A stretch of 64,000 nt of DNA from Candidatus Ferrigenium bremense. Its GTDB lineage: Bacteria > Pseudomonadota > Gammaproteobacteria > Burkholderiales > Gallionellaceae. A model generated the notes under the pieces. The model worked only from the letters and a program-made list of their open reading frames with translations. It ran no database searches and was not told the DNA's origin. Location of the stretch: contig JAGRPI010000018.1 of assembly GCA_019449635.1 (NCBI GenBank), positions 170,577 through 234,576 of the forward strand, given 5' to 3'. The position numbers and the translations under genes were made by a program. This document shows, piece by piece, positions 48,052 through 55,714 of the stretch (its first letter is position 1; each line of letters starts with the position of its first letter).

Positions 48052-48513
48052 ATGAACCTGATCAGCAAAATCCTGCTGCCCGAGAATATCCTGCTGGATA
48101 CCGAATCCACTAGCAAAAAGCGTGTATTCGAACGGGTCGGCCTGCTGTTTGAGAACAATCAGCAGATTGCGCGCAGCCAGGTGTTCGACAGCCTGTTCGC
48201 CCGCGAGAAACTCGGCTCGACCGGCTTGGGGCAGGGCGTGGCCATCCCGCATGGCCGCATCGCCAAGCTGCGCGAGGCGACCGCCGCGTTCGTCAAAACC
48301 TCACACCCGATCCCGTTCGATGCGCCGGATGGCCAGCCGGTGAACCTGATTTTCATACTGCTGGTTCCTGAGCGTGCCACCGATCTGCACCTGCAAATCC
48401 TCGGCGAACTGGCGCAAATGTTCAGCGATGCCCAGTTCCGCAACCGCCTGACCGCCTGCGAAGATACCGCCAGCATCCATCAGCTGTTTTATGACTGGAA
48501 CAGCGCGGCATGA
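48052..48513 (+). CDS. ptsN: Nitrogen-PTS enzyme IIA (PtsN)
   Basis: Phosphoacceptor protein of the regulatory nitrogen PTS. The phosphorylatable His is in GLGQGVAIPHGRI (about residue 67). Length 153 residues is normal from the ATG at 48052; the longer reading from 48004 adds an unlikely proline-rich N-terminus. The bases TATAAT overlap this ATG, and no clear ribosome site is seen. It overlaps hprK by four bases. Confidence 0.93.
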   Translation: MNLISKILLPENILLDTESTSKKRVFERVGLLFENNQQIARSQVFDSLFAREKLGSTGLGQGVAIPHGRIAKLREATAAFVKTSHPIPFDAPDGQPVNLIFILLVPERATDLHLQILGELAQMFSDAQFRNRLTACEDTASIHQLFYDWNSAA

Positions 48514-49448
48514 GCCTGGTTAACATCCGGCAACTGTTCGAAGACAAGCAGCAGCGGCTGCAGCTCAGCCGTATTGCAGGCGCGGATGGCGTCGACCGCA
48601 TCATCGACGGCGACAGGGTCAACGCCTCCAACAGCGAACTCATCGGCCATCTCAACCTGAAACATCCGAATTGGGTGCAGGTACTCAGCGAAACCGAGCT
48701 CGATTACCTGCGCAACCTTGGAGCGGAGGAACGCGCCGGGGTATTCCGGAAAATCGAACAAAGCGTCACGACCTGTCTGATCGTGGCTGGAGCGGGTGAC
48801 ATTCCGGCTGAACTGCTCGATTTTGCCAACCAATCGCATATCCCGCTATTCCACTCGCCCAGACCCAGCGTGCACCTGATGTGGCTGATCCGCCACTACC
48901 TTGCCAAGGAGCTGGCCGAGTCCACCACACGCCACGGTGTGTTTCTCGATGTGCTGGGTGTCGGCGTGCTGATTACCGGTGAAAGCGCGGTCGGCAAAAG
49001 CGAGCTCGGCCTGGAGCTGATCACGCGCGGCAACGGGCTGGTTGCAGACGATATCGTCGAATTGCATCACATCGCGCCGGAAACGCTGGAGGGGCGCTGT
49101 CCCGAGCTGCTGCGCGATTTCCTTGAGGTACGCGGCCTGGGCGTGTTGAATATCCGCACCATGTTTGGCGAAACGGCAGTGCGGCGCAAGAAGAACCTGA
49201 AACTGATCGTGCACCTGCATCGGCCGCAGGGCAGCGATCTCTCACAAATGGAGCGCCTGCCGCTCAACGCCACGCACCAGGAAATCCTCGGCGTGAGCAT
49301 CAGCACCGTGAACATCCCGGTGGTCGCGGGCCGCAACCTCGCGGTGTTGGTAGAAGCCGCCGCACGCAATTTTGTCCTGCAACAGCGCGGCATCGACAGC
49401 ATGCAGGAATTCATTCTGCGGCATGACCAGTTGCTGCTTGGCGACTAG
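48510..49448 (+). CDS. hprK: HPr kinase/phosphorylase
   Basis: Phosphorylates and dephosphorylates HPr on serine. The P-loop GESAVGKSELGLEL is at about residue 152, and the HprK signature LEVRGLGVLNIRTMFG follows. The 312-residue length is normal. In Proteobacteria this enzyme links the nitrogen PTS to regulation. No ptsH or ptsI gene is seen in the window. Confidence 0.95.
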   Translation: MSLVNIRQLFEDKQQRLQLSRIAGADGVDRIIDGDRVNASNSELIGHLNLKHPNWVQVLSETELDYLRNLGAEERAGVFRKIEQSVTTCLIVAGAGDIPAELLDFANQSHIPLFHSPRPSVHLMWLIRHYLAKELAESTTRHGVFLDVLGVGVLITGESAVGKSELGLELITRGNGLVADDIVELHHIAPETLEGRCPELLRDFLEVRGLGVLNIRTMFGETAVRRKKNLKLIVHLHRPQGSDLSQMERLPLNATHQEILGVSISTVNIPVVAGRNLAVLVEAAARNFVLQQRGIDSMQEFILRHDQLLLGD

Positions 49449-49459
49449 CGGGAGCCTGA

Positions 49460-50296
49460 ATGCAGCTCTTCCTGATCAGCGGAATGTCTGGCTCTGGCAA
49501 GAGCGTTGCGCTGAAGACGCTGGAGGATGCGGGCTTCTATTGCGTGGACAATCTGCCCGCCGAACTGCTCCCCAGCCTGGTCGAGCAACTCATGCCGGCC
49601 GGCTATCAGAACATCGCGGTAAGCGTGGACGTGCGCAATGCAAGCAGCGTAAAGACACTGCCTTCCCTGCTGACGCATCTCATGCAAAAAGATCTGGTGG
49701 TGCATGTTCTGTTCCTTGAGGCGCAGGCCGAGACGCTGGTGAAGCGTTTCTCCGAGACGCGCCGCCTGCATCCGCTCAACGACGGAGTGCGTACCCTGCC
49801 TGAATGCGTCGCCTACGAACGTGAATTGCTCGCCGAGATCAGCAAGATCGGTCACCATATCGACACCACCGAACTCAAGGCCAACGCATTGCGCGCCTGG
49901 ATCAAGCAATTCATCAAGGTGGATCGCGCGCGCCTGACGCTGCTGTTCGAATCCTTCGGCTACAAGCACGGCATTCCGCTGGACGCGGACCTGGTGTTCG
50001 ATGTGCGCTGCCTGCCCAACCCGCATTACAACGAGGAATTGCGCCCGCTCACCGGTAAAGATGCGGCGGTCATCGAATTTCTGGAGAACACCCCTGCCGC
50101 ACAGGACATGTTTGGCGATATCCGCAATTTCGTGGAACGCTGGCTGCCGTGTTACGTTGAGGATAACCGCAGTTATCTTACCGTCGCCATCGGCTGCACC
50201 GGTGGCCAGCATCGCTCGGTGTATCTCGCCGAAAAACTCGCCCGGCATTTCGAGCAGCAGCAACAAGTGCTGGTGCGCCACCGTGAACTCGCATGA
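49460..50296 (+). CDS. rapZ: RNase adapter protein RapZ
   Basis: Nucleotide-binding protein that in enterics targets the small RNA GlmZ to RNase E, controlling amino-sugar synthesis. Walker A GMSGSGKS is at the N-terminus, and the C-terminal domain has DLVFDVRCLPNPHY and IGCTGGQHRSVYLAE. Length 278 residues. Whether a GlmZ-like RNA exists in this organism is unknown. It overlaps the next gene by 14 bases. Confidence 0.95.
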   Translation: MQLFLISGMSGSGKSVALKTLEDAGFYCVDNLPAELLPSLVEQLMPAGYQNIAVSVDVRNASSVKTLPSLLTHLMQKDLVVHVLFLEAQAETLVKRFSETRRLHPLNDGVRTLPECVAYERELLAEISKIGHHIDTTELKANALRAWIKQFIKVDRARLTLLFESFGYKHGIPLDADLVFDVRCLPNPHYNEELRPLTGKDAAVIEFLENTPAAQDMFGDIRNFVERWLPCYVEDNRSYLTVAIGCTGGQHRSVYLAEKLARHFEQQQQVLVRHRELA

Positions 50297-50681
50297 GTCC
50301 ATCCGCGCGGCCATCCTGCCGCACCTCAAGGCCGGCGACTGGCTGACGCTGTTGCTCGGTGGCTTGTGCGTGGTGTTGCTCACGCTCAAGCTGTGGAGTG
50401 GCGACCTCGCCGACAGGGCAGTCATCCGCAGCGGCGGGAAGATTTTCCGCGAAGTGCCGCTGTCGCGCGACCAGCAGATCGAAGTTCCCGGCCCACTTGG
50501 AGTCAGCGTCATCCGCATTCAACAGCGCAAGGCGCGCATCGTCTCCGATCCCAGCCCGAGGCAATACTGTGTGCGCCAAGGTTGGCTGCAACAGGCCGGA
50601 GAAATCGCCATCTGCCTGCCCAATCAGGTCAGCGTCGAATTGACCGGCAGCACCAGGAAATATGACAGCCTTAATTATTAG
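50283..50681 (+). CDS. NusG-domain-II-containing small membrane protein
   Basis: The 132-residue product has one N-terminal membrane helix (about residues 18-36), then a beta-rich domain of the NusG_II type (IRSGGKIFREVPLSRDQQIEVPGPLGVSVIRI) and one Cys pair (YCVRQGW, AICLPN). The GTG at 50283 is in frame and is taken as start; the ATG at 50293 is out of frame. Such proteins often occur beside Gx-type membrane proteins, as here at 50821, and may act in redox or prenyl metabolism. The function is unproven. Confidence 0.75.
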   Translation: MNSHESIRAAILPHLKAGDWLTLLLGGLCVVLLTLKLWSGDLADRAVIRSGGKIFREVPLSRDQQIEVPGPLGVSVIRIQQRKARIVSDPSPRQYCVRQGWLQQAGEIAICLPNQVSVELTGSTRKYDSLNY

Positions 50682-50715
50682 ACCGGGAAGTGGGAAGTAG
50701 TGAGTGGGAAAATCT

Positions 50716-50795
50716 AACCCCTCCCAACCTCCCCTTATCAGGGGAGGAGCCATTGCCCTGTTCTCCCCCTGATAAGGGGGAGTCAGAGGGGGTTT
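50716..50795. repeat. CCCCTCCC palindromic repeat between NusG_II and Gx genes
   Basis: The element opens with AACCCCTCCCAACCTCCCC and closes with GGGGGAGTCAGAGGGGGTT. Internal CCCCTTATCAGGGG and CCCCTGATAAGGGG arms are inverted copies. It is the intergenic relative of the element embedded in metH (17154-17236). Confidence 0.85.
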
Positions 50796-50820
50796 CGTTT
50801 TTCATCACCTCTCAAAACAA

Positions 50821-51369
50821 ATGACTGCCTCAACCATCAAACTTAACACCACCGCCGAAGACCACCATATCGCGCGCATGGCGGCGGTGGCGCTCGGCCT
50901 CACGGTGCTGGAGAACGCCATACCCTCGCCATTGCCCGGCGTGAAGCCGGGGCTGGCCAACATCGTCACGCTGATCGTGCTGGCGCGCTACGGCTGGCGT
51001 GCGGCGGCATGGGTGTCGCTGCTGCGCGTAGTGGCGGGCAGCCTGCTGTTCGGCAATTTCCTGGCTCCCGGATTCTTCCTCAGCCTGTCCGGCGCGGTAT
51101 GCAGCCTGCTGGTGCTGGCTTTCGCGCAATATTTGCCGTCGCGCTGGTTCGGCCCGGTCAGCCACAGCATCTACGCCGCCTTCGCGCATATCGCCGGGCA
51201 GATGCTGGTGGTGTACCTGTGGCTGATCCCGCATGCCGGTATCGCCTGGCTTATCCCGGTCTTCGCAGCCGCCGCACTGGTTTTCGGCACGGTGAACGGC
51301 CTCATCGCGGCGCGTTTCATGGGTAATGAGAAAGCGTTCACTTCCAAGCCAACTGAAAAAACCAGATAA
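50821..51369 (+). CDS. Gx transporter/heptaprenyl diphosphate synthase component I-like membrane protein
   Basis: A 182-residue integral membrane protein with about five helices. The segments LENAIPSPLPGVKPGLANIVTLIVL and GNFLAPGFFLSLSGA match the Gx/HepS-I-like (ECF-like substrate-binding) family. The family often pairs with the NusG_II protein encoded just upstream. The actual substrate is not known, and the heptaprenyl synthase name is historical. The intervening repeat makes cotranscription uncertain. Confidence 0.85.
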   Translation: MTASTIKLNTTAEDHHIARMAAVALGLTVLENAIPSPLPGVKPGLANIVTLIVLARYGWRAAAWVSLLRVVAGSLLFGNFLAPGFFLSLSGAVCSLLVLAFAQYLPSRWFGPVSHSIYAAFAHIAGQMLVVYLWLIPHAGIAWLIPVFAAAALVFGTVNGLIAARFMGNEKAFTSKPTEKTR

Positions 51370-51376
51370 AAACTCA

Positions 51377-51487
51377 AGCCACAGAGCGCACAGAGATGAA
51401 ACCAATTCTTTTCAAAACAGCACGGCAACGGATTACCACCTACAACATCTTCTGTTTTTTCTCTGTGAACTCTGTGTTCTCTGTGGC
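51377..51487. repeat. CCACAGAG-type inverted repeat between Gx and ubiX
   Basis: Left end AGCCACAGAGCGCACAGAGA and right end CTCTGTGTTCTCTGTGGC are inverted copies built from CACAGAG units, with about 70 bases between them. It resembles in design, not sequence, the CCACGGAT elements at 11699 and 63301. Confidence 0.75.
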
Positions 51488-51498
51488 AAACTGATTCC

Positions 51499-52101
51499 AT
51501 GAAAACCATTACCTTGGCCTTCACCGGCGCCTCCGGCCTGCCCTACGGCATGCGCCTGCTGGAATGCCTGCTCGCCAGCGGGCAGCGCGTGCACCTGGTG
51601 TACTCGCAGGCCGCGCAGGTCGTCGCCAAGCAGGAACTGGATATCACGCTGCCGAACCGCCCGCAGGATGCGGAGCAGCTGTTCGCGGAGCGCTTCGGCA
51701 AATCCAGCGGCGAACTGAAGGTGTTCGGCATCCAGGACTGGTATGCGCCGATGGCGTCCGGCTCCAGCCCCGGCGACGCGATGGTGGTCTGCCCCTGCAC
51801 CATGGGCACGCTCGGCAAGATCGCCAGCGGCATCGGCGACGACCTCATCGCCCGCGCCGCCGACGTGATGCTCAAGGAAAGGCGCACCCTGATATTAGTG
51901 CCGCGCGAGATGCCGTTCTCCGCGATCCATCTGGAGAACATGCTCAGGCTCTCGCACGCCGGCGCCGTCATCATGCCGCCCAACCCCGGCTTCTACCACC
52001 ATCCGCAGAGCGTGCAGGACCTGGTGGATTTCGTGGTGGCACGGATACTCGATCATCTCGGCGTTGCGCAAACGCTGATGAGACCTTGGGGGAACGATTA
52101 A
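51499..52101 (+). CDS. ubiX: Flavin prenyltransferase UbiX
   Basis: Makes prenylated FMN, the cofactor of UbiD decarboxylase in ubiquinone synthesis. The N-terminal FTGASGLPYGMRLLE flavin-binding segment and the CPCTMGTLGKIASGIGDDL and REMPFSAIHLENM motifs are present. Length is 200 residues, normal. It is flanked by repeats on both sides and converges with mutY. Confidence 0.96.
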   Translation: MKTITLAFTGASGLPYGMRLLECLLASGQRVHLVYSQAAQVVAKQELDITLPNRPQDAEQLFAERFGKSSGELKVFGIQDWYAPMASGSSPGDAMVVCPCTMGTLGKIASGIGDDLIARAADVMLKERRTLILVPREMPFSAIHLENMLRLSHAGAVIMPPNPGFYHHPQSVQDLVDFVVARILDHLGVAQTLMRPWGND

Positions 52102-52106
52102 CCTGC

Positions 52107-52206
52107 GTAGGGCGCAATAACCCTGTCCTGAGCTTGTCGAAGGGCAACGGGCATTGCGCCGCATGTGCTTCATCCGGTGCAATGCGCTGCGCTTATTGCA
52201 CCCTAC
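52107..52206. repeat. GTAGGGCGCAATAA long palindromic repeat (second copy), overlapping mutY end
   Basis: Ends GTAGGGCGCAATAA and TTATTGCACCCTAC frame a roughly 100-base imperfect palindrome closely related to 16085-16190, including CCTGAGC...GTCGAAGGGC. Its right arm encodes the last residues and stop codon of mutY (reverse strand). Confidence 0.85.
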
Positions 52207-53233
52207 GGTGGAGATATTTCAACAAGCTGCGCACGGGTGTCGGTATCGCCGCCCGCAACGCCTCCTCCACATCCAGCCACACACTGCCGGGTTGCGCGGC
52301 GCGCAAGGGTTTGTGCGACAGTTGGATCTTCAGCGGCGTGATGTGCAGCCTGAAATGCGTGAAGGCATGGGTGAAGGTCTCCAGTCTTTCCCCATGACTC
52401 GCCGTCATCCCGTTGCGCACAAACCAGTCCCTTGCCGCTGCCTCGTCGTCGAATTGGGGCGGGCACCACAGCCCGCCCCAAATGCCGCTGCCGGGTCGTT
52501 TCTCCAGCAGGATGTCGTTGCCGTGCATCAGCAGCAGGAAGATGGCGTGTCTCTCAGGCACGGCCTTCTTCGGGCGCGGCGTGGGCAGCTCATTGATGCG
52601 ACCGGTATTGAATGCGACGCAGCCGGCCTGTACCGGGCACTCGCCGCACTTCGGCCTGCTGCGCGTGCATACCGTCGCACCGAGGTCCATCAGCGCCTGG
52701 GTGTAGGTGGCGACATCGCGTTGTGGCAGCAGCGCTTCGGCCTGTTGCCACAGCTTGTCTTCTTCGTCTTTTTTCCCGGTCCATCCTGTGATGCCGCAAT
52801 AGCGCGCCAGCACGCGCCTGACGTTGCCGTCGAGTATCGCGCGGCGTTTGTGGAAGGCCAGCGCGCAGATCGCGGCGGCGGTGGAGCGGCCGATGCCGGG
52901 GAGTTCGAGTATCTGTTCGAACTGGCGCGGGAATTTGCCGCGATGTCGTTCGACGATGATCCGCGCGGCGCGGTGCAGGTTGCGCCCTCTGGCGTAGTAG
53001 CCGATGCCGCTCCAGCGCGTCAGCACCTGCTCCTCGCTCGCCGCCGCGAGAGCGGCGACGTTCGGGAACGACGCGACGAAGCGCTGGTAATAGGGGATGA
53101 CGGTGGCGACCTGCGTCTGTTGCAGCATGATCTCGGACAGCCATACGCGGTAGACATCTGCTCCTTGCCACGGCAGGTCGTGGCGACCGTGCTGGCGTTG
53201 CCAGCGGATGAGGCGGGAGGCGAAACTATCCAT
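52193..53233 (-). CDS. mutY: A/G-specific adenine DNA glycosylase
   Basis: Removes adenine mispaired with 8-oxoguanine. The adenine-recognition Glu is in WLSEIMLQQTQV, the helix-hairpin-helix is ELPGIGRSTAAAICAL, the catalytic Asp is in ILDGNVRRVL, and the iron-sulfur cluster is held by C-x6-C-x2-C-x5-C (CTRSRPKCGECPVQAGC). The Nudix-like C-terminal domain that senses 8-oxoG follows. Length is 346 residues. The last five residues and stop come from a REP-type repeat. Confidence 0.96.
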   Translation of the reverse strand: MDSFASRLIRWQRQHGRHDLPWQGADVYRVWLSEIMLQQTQVATVIPYYQRFVASFPNVAALAAASEEQVLTRWSGIGYYARGRNLHRAARIIVERHRGKFPRQFEQILELPGIGRSTAAAICALAFHKRRAILDGNVRRVLARYCGITGWTGKKDEEDKLWQQAEALLPQRDVATYTQALMDLGATVCTRSRPKCGECPVQAGCVAFNTGRINELPTPRPKKAVPERHAIFLLLMHGNDILLEKRPGSGIWGGLWCPPQFDDEAAARDWFVRNGMTASHGERLETFTHAFTHFRLHITPLKIQLSHKPLRAAQPGSVWLDVEEALRAAIPTPVRSLLKYLHRRVQ

Positions 53234-53245
53234 TCATCAGCATCT

Positions 53246-53300
53246 GTAGGAGCGGGCCATGCCCGCGACCAAAAGGCTCGCGGGCATGGCCCGCTCCTAC
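53246..53300. repeat. GTAGGAGCGGGCC REP element between mutY and the AsmA gene
   Basis: Long perfect-arm hairpin: GTAGGAGCGGGCCATGCCCG and CGGGCATGGCCCGCTCCTAC around a short loop with CGACCAAAAGGCTCG. It is a near copy of 13223-13276, proving a dispersed family. It sits 11 bases after the end of the AsmA gene region and before mutY's start. Confidence 0.9.
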
Positions 53301-53311
53301 GGTCAAGCAAA

Positions 53312-55585
53312 TCACCGGAACAAGCCCTTGAGGCCGCCCTTCAACTGTTCCTGTAACTTGGTTTTGACTTCTTCTTTCTTGGCCTCGACCTTCTGTTTGG
53401 CGGCTTCGGCGACCATCGCGCCGAAATCCAGCGTGTATTTCAGGTCGGTGAACGGGCCGCTGACGCGCACCGGGACGGTGATGCCGCCGACCGCGTCCTT
53501 GCCGCCCTGGCCTTCCAGCGTCTTCGCCAGTGTGGCCTTGGCGACATAGTTGATGCTGTCGTTACCGATGTTGACGTCGCCGTTGCCGGTGACGCGCAGC
53601 AGCGGCGACTTCAGCGACAGGTCTTCATTGTGCGCCACGCCGTTGTTCACCCTGAAGGTCGCCTTGAGTTCGCTGAAGTCGGTCTTCTCTTCCTGGTTGG
53701 CGGATTGGGTCTGCGCGCTTCCTCCTCCCTTGCCGAACATGGCCTGCGCATCGCGCAATTTCCTGGCGATGTTGATGCCCCGGATCGCGCCGTCGGCGAG
53801 GTTCAGCGACAGGTTGCCGTTGAGCGCCTTCTTCATCGCGCCGACGGTATTGCCCTGCATGGTGAGGTTCATGCCGATGTTGCCCCTGCCTTCCAGCGTG
53901 TTGAAATCCGCCGCGTCCCTGGTCAGGGCGGCGACATTCACGCCGTTCAGGTTCTGGTTGATGGCGATGCTCGGCGTGGCTTGCGCGTTCACGCTGATGC
54001 TGCCGTTCATGCTGCCTTGGTACAGGTTGGCGGACAGCGGCGCGACGTTCACCTGGCCGTTGCGCGCCTTCACGTCGAGGCGCACGTTGGTGGATCTGAC
54101 GTTCGCCACTTTCAGCGAACCGATGCGCAGGCTGCCGTTCAGCTTGAGCTTGCGCAGGCCGGACAGGTCGAGCGGCTGTTCCGCTTCGCCGGGTTTGGCC
54201 GCGGCGGATTTCGGCGCGTTGGGCGATTTCTTCGGCAGGTACAGGTCGGCATCGAACTGGTCCACGTCTACGTCGAAGTTGATCGCCGGGTCGGCGAAAC
54301 CGTTCACGCCGACCCTGGCCTTGACCCGGCTCTGCAGCAGGCCGCCCGCGAGATTCGCCTGCACGGTCTCCTTCGTGGCGTCGACCTGCACGCTGCCCTT
54401 CATCTCGCTGCTGACGGACTTGTTCGGCAGCTTGTCGCCGGTGGCGTTCACCGCCACGACCAGGTTGCTGAGGTTGAATTGCTTTGACTGGAAGTTGCCA
54501 GACAGCGGCGAGGAGAGCTTCACCTTGAATGCCTGTTCGGGCTGCTTCACATCCAGGTCGAGCGTCAGTACGCCGCTCTTGAAGGATTGCGCGTTGCCTT
54601 CCAGGCCGGGCAGCGACAATGCCGCAACGATGTTTCCCGCTGCGCCGCCCAATTTGGCATTCAGCGTCAGCTTGTCGCCTGAGAACCTGTCCCTGGTGAG
54701 GCTCAAGGCGGGCGCATCGAGCGTCGCATCGAAGGCATCCTTCACCTTCGTCCCGCTCGCGCTCAGGGAGAATCCCTGCGCGCCGAATTCCTGCCTGGTC
54801 AGGTCGGCATTCGCCTCGCCGGCGGCCTTGAGCTTGAGGTTGCTGATGTCCAGCGCCGCACCGCCGGCCTGCAGGTCCAGGCCTTCCAGCCGGTATTGCT
54901 GCTTGTCCAGATCGAAGGTCAGCGTGGTCTTCAGTCGCGTGCTGATGTCCAGCTTCGGCTGGTTGGCCTGTACGGAAGCGGACAGGTCTATCTTGCTCGG
55001 CACGCCGTTGGCGATACGCCCGGTGTGCAGGTTCAGATCCTTGACGGCGTATTGCGCACCCGTGCCTTCGTCGCGGTAAGTCAGACCGGTTTTTTCGATG
55101 GCTATCGCGGCGATATCGAACTTGACCGGCTGCTTGCCGCCCGCCTTCTGGTCGCCGGCTTTCTCCTCGGCCGCGGTCGCCTCTTTCGTGCCGAGCAGGT
55201 CATCGATGTTGGTCGTGCCGTCCTTGCGCTTGACCAGCGTGGCCTGCAGGCCGCTCACCGCCACTTCGTTCACCACCGCCTGTCCGGAGAACAGCGGCAG
55301 CAGCGCCAGCGAGATGCGCGCCGAATCGATTGCGGCGAACGGCTTGTCGCTGTTGAATTCCGAAAGCGAAACCTTGCCGACATTTGCGCCGATACTGGGG
55401 AAGAACGACAGCATGATCTTGCCGTCGAGGCGCAGGTCGCGCTGCTTGCTGTCCTTCACCGCCTTGATGATCTGATCCTTGTAATCGTTCGGGTCGAAGG
55501 TCGCCGCCACGTAGGCCACACCCGCCACGGCGATGCCGATTACCGCGCCCGTGCCCAACAAACCGTACTTGAGGATATTGTTCAT
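53312..55585 (-). CDS. AsmA-family protein
   Basis: A 757-residue envelope protein. A single N-terminal membrane helix (about residues 8-28) precedes a large periplasmic, beta-rich domain with AsmA N-terminal features (KVSLSEFNSDKPFAAIDSARISLALLPLF) and the C-terminal repeat-like domain (LNGNLSLNLADGAIRGINIARKLRD). AsmA-like proteins bridge inner and outer membrane and are implicated in phospholipid transport or outer-membrane assembly. The C-terminal tail is Lys/Glu-rich. No partner is adjacent. Confidence 0.88.
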   Translation of the reverse strand: MNNILKYGLLGTGAVIGIAVAGVAYVAATFDPNDYKDQIIKAVKDSKQRDLRLDGKIMLSFFPSIGANVGKVSLSEFNSDKPFAAIDSARISLALLPLFSGQAVVNEVAVSGLQATLVKRKDGTTNIDDLLGTKEATAAEEKAGDQKAGGKQPVKFDIAAIAIEKTGLTYRDEGTGAQYAVKDLNLHTGRIANGVPSKIDLSASVQANQPKLDISTRLKTTLTFDLDKQQYRLEGLDLQAGGAALDISNLKLKAAGEANADLTRQEFGAQGFSLSASGTKVKDAFDATLDAPALSLTRDRFSGDKLTLNAKLGGAAGNIVAALSLPGLEGNAQSFKSGVLTLDLDVKQPEQAFKVKLSSPLSGNFQSKQFNLSNLVVAVNATGDKLPNKSVSSEMKGSVQVDATKETVQANLAGGLLQSRVKARVGVNGFADPAINFDVDVDQFDADLYLPKKSPNAPKSAAAKPGEAEQPLDLSGLRKLKLNGSLRIGSLKVANVRSTNVRLDVKARNGQVNVAPLSANLYQGSMNGSISVNAQATPSIAINQNLNGVNVAALTRDAADFNTLEGRGNIGMNLTMQGNTVGAMKKALNGNLSLNLADGAIRGINIARKLRDAQAMFGKGGGSAQTQSANQEEKTDFSELKATFRVNNGVAHNEDLSLKSPLLRVTGNGDVNIGNDSINYVAKATLAKTLEGQGGKDAVGGITVPVRVSGPFTDLKYTLDFGAMVAEAAKQKVEAKKEEVKTKLQEQLKGGLKGLFR

Positions 55586-55627
55586 GTTCGCCCCTGTGAT
55601 GAGAAATTGGGATGAAAGACAGTTTTG

Positions 55628-55702
55628 CAGGTTGGGTTAGCGGTACGCGTAACCCAACAGATAGCCTGTTGGGTTACGGCCTCGCGGCCTAACCCAACCT
55701 AC
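55628..55702. repeat. AGGTTGGGTTAG palindromic repeat between AsmA and hemN
   Basis: The element runs from AGGTTGGGTTAG to CTAACCCAACCTAC with a second internal inverted pair, TAACCCAACAG and CTGTTGGGTTA. The right end is GTAGGTTGGGTTAG on the other strand, so it also falls in the GTAG group. Confidence 0.8.
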
Positions 55703-55714
55703 ATTGCTACATTT

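Noticed and set aside
53550..55079. 509-residue open frame opposite the AsmA gene
   Set aside because: Low-complexity Leu/Ser/Ala-rich shadow frame of AsmA.
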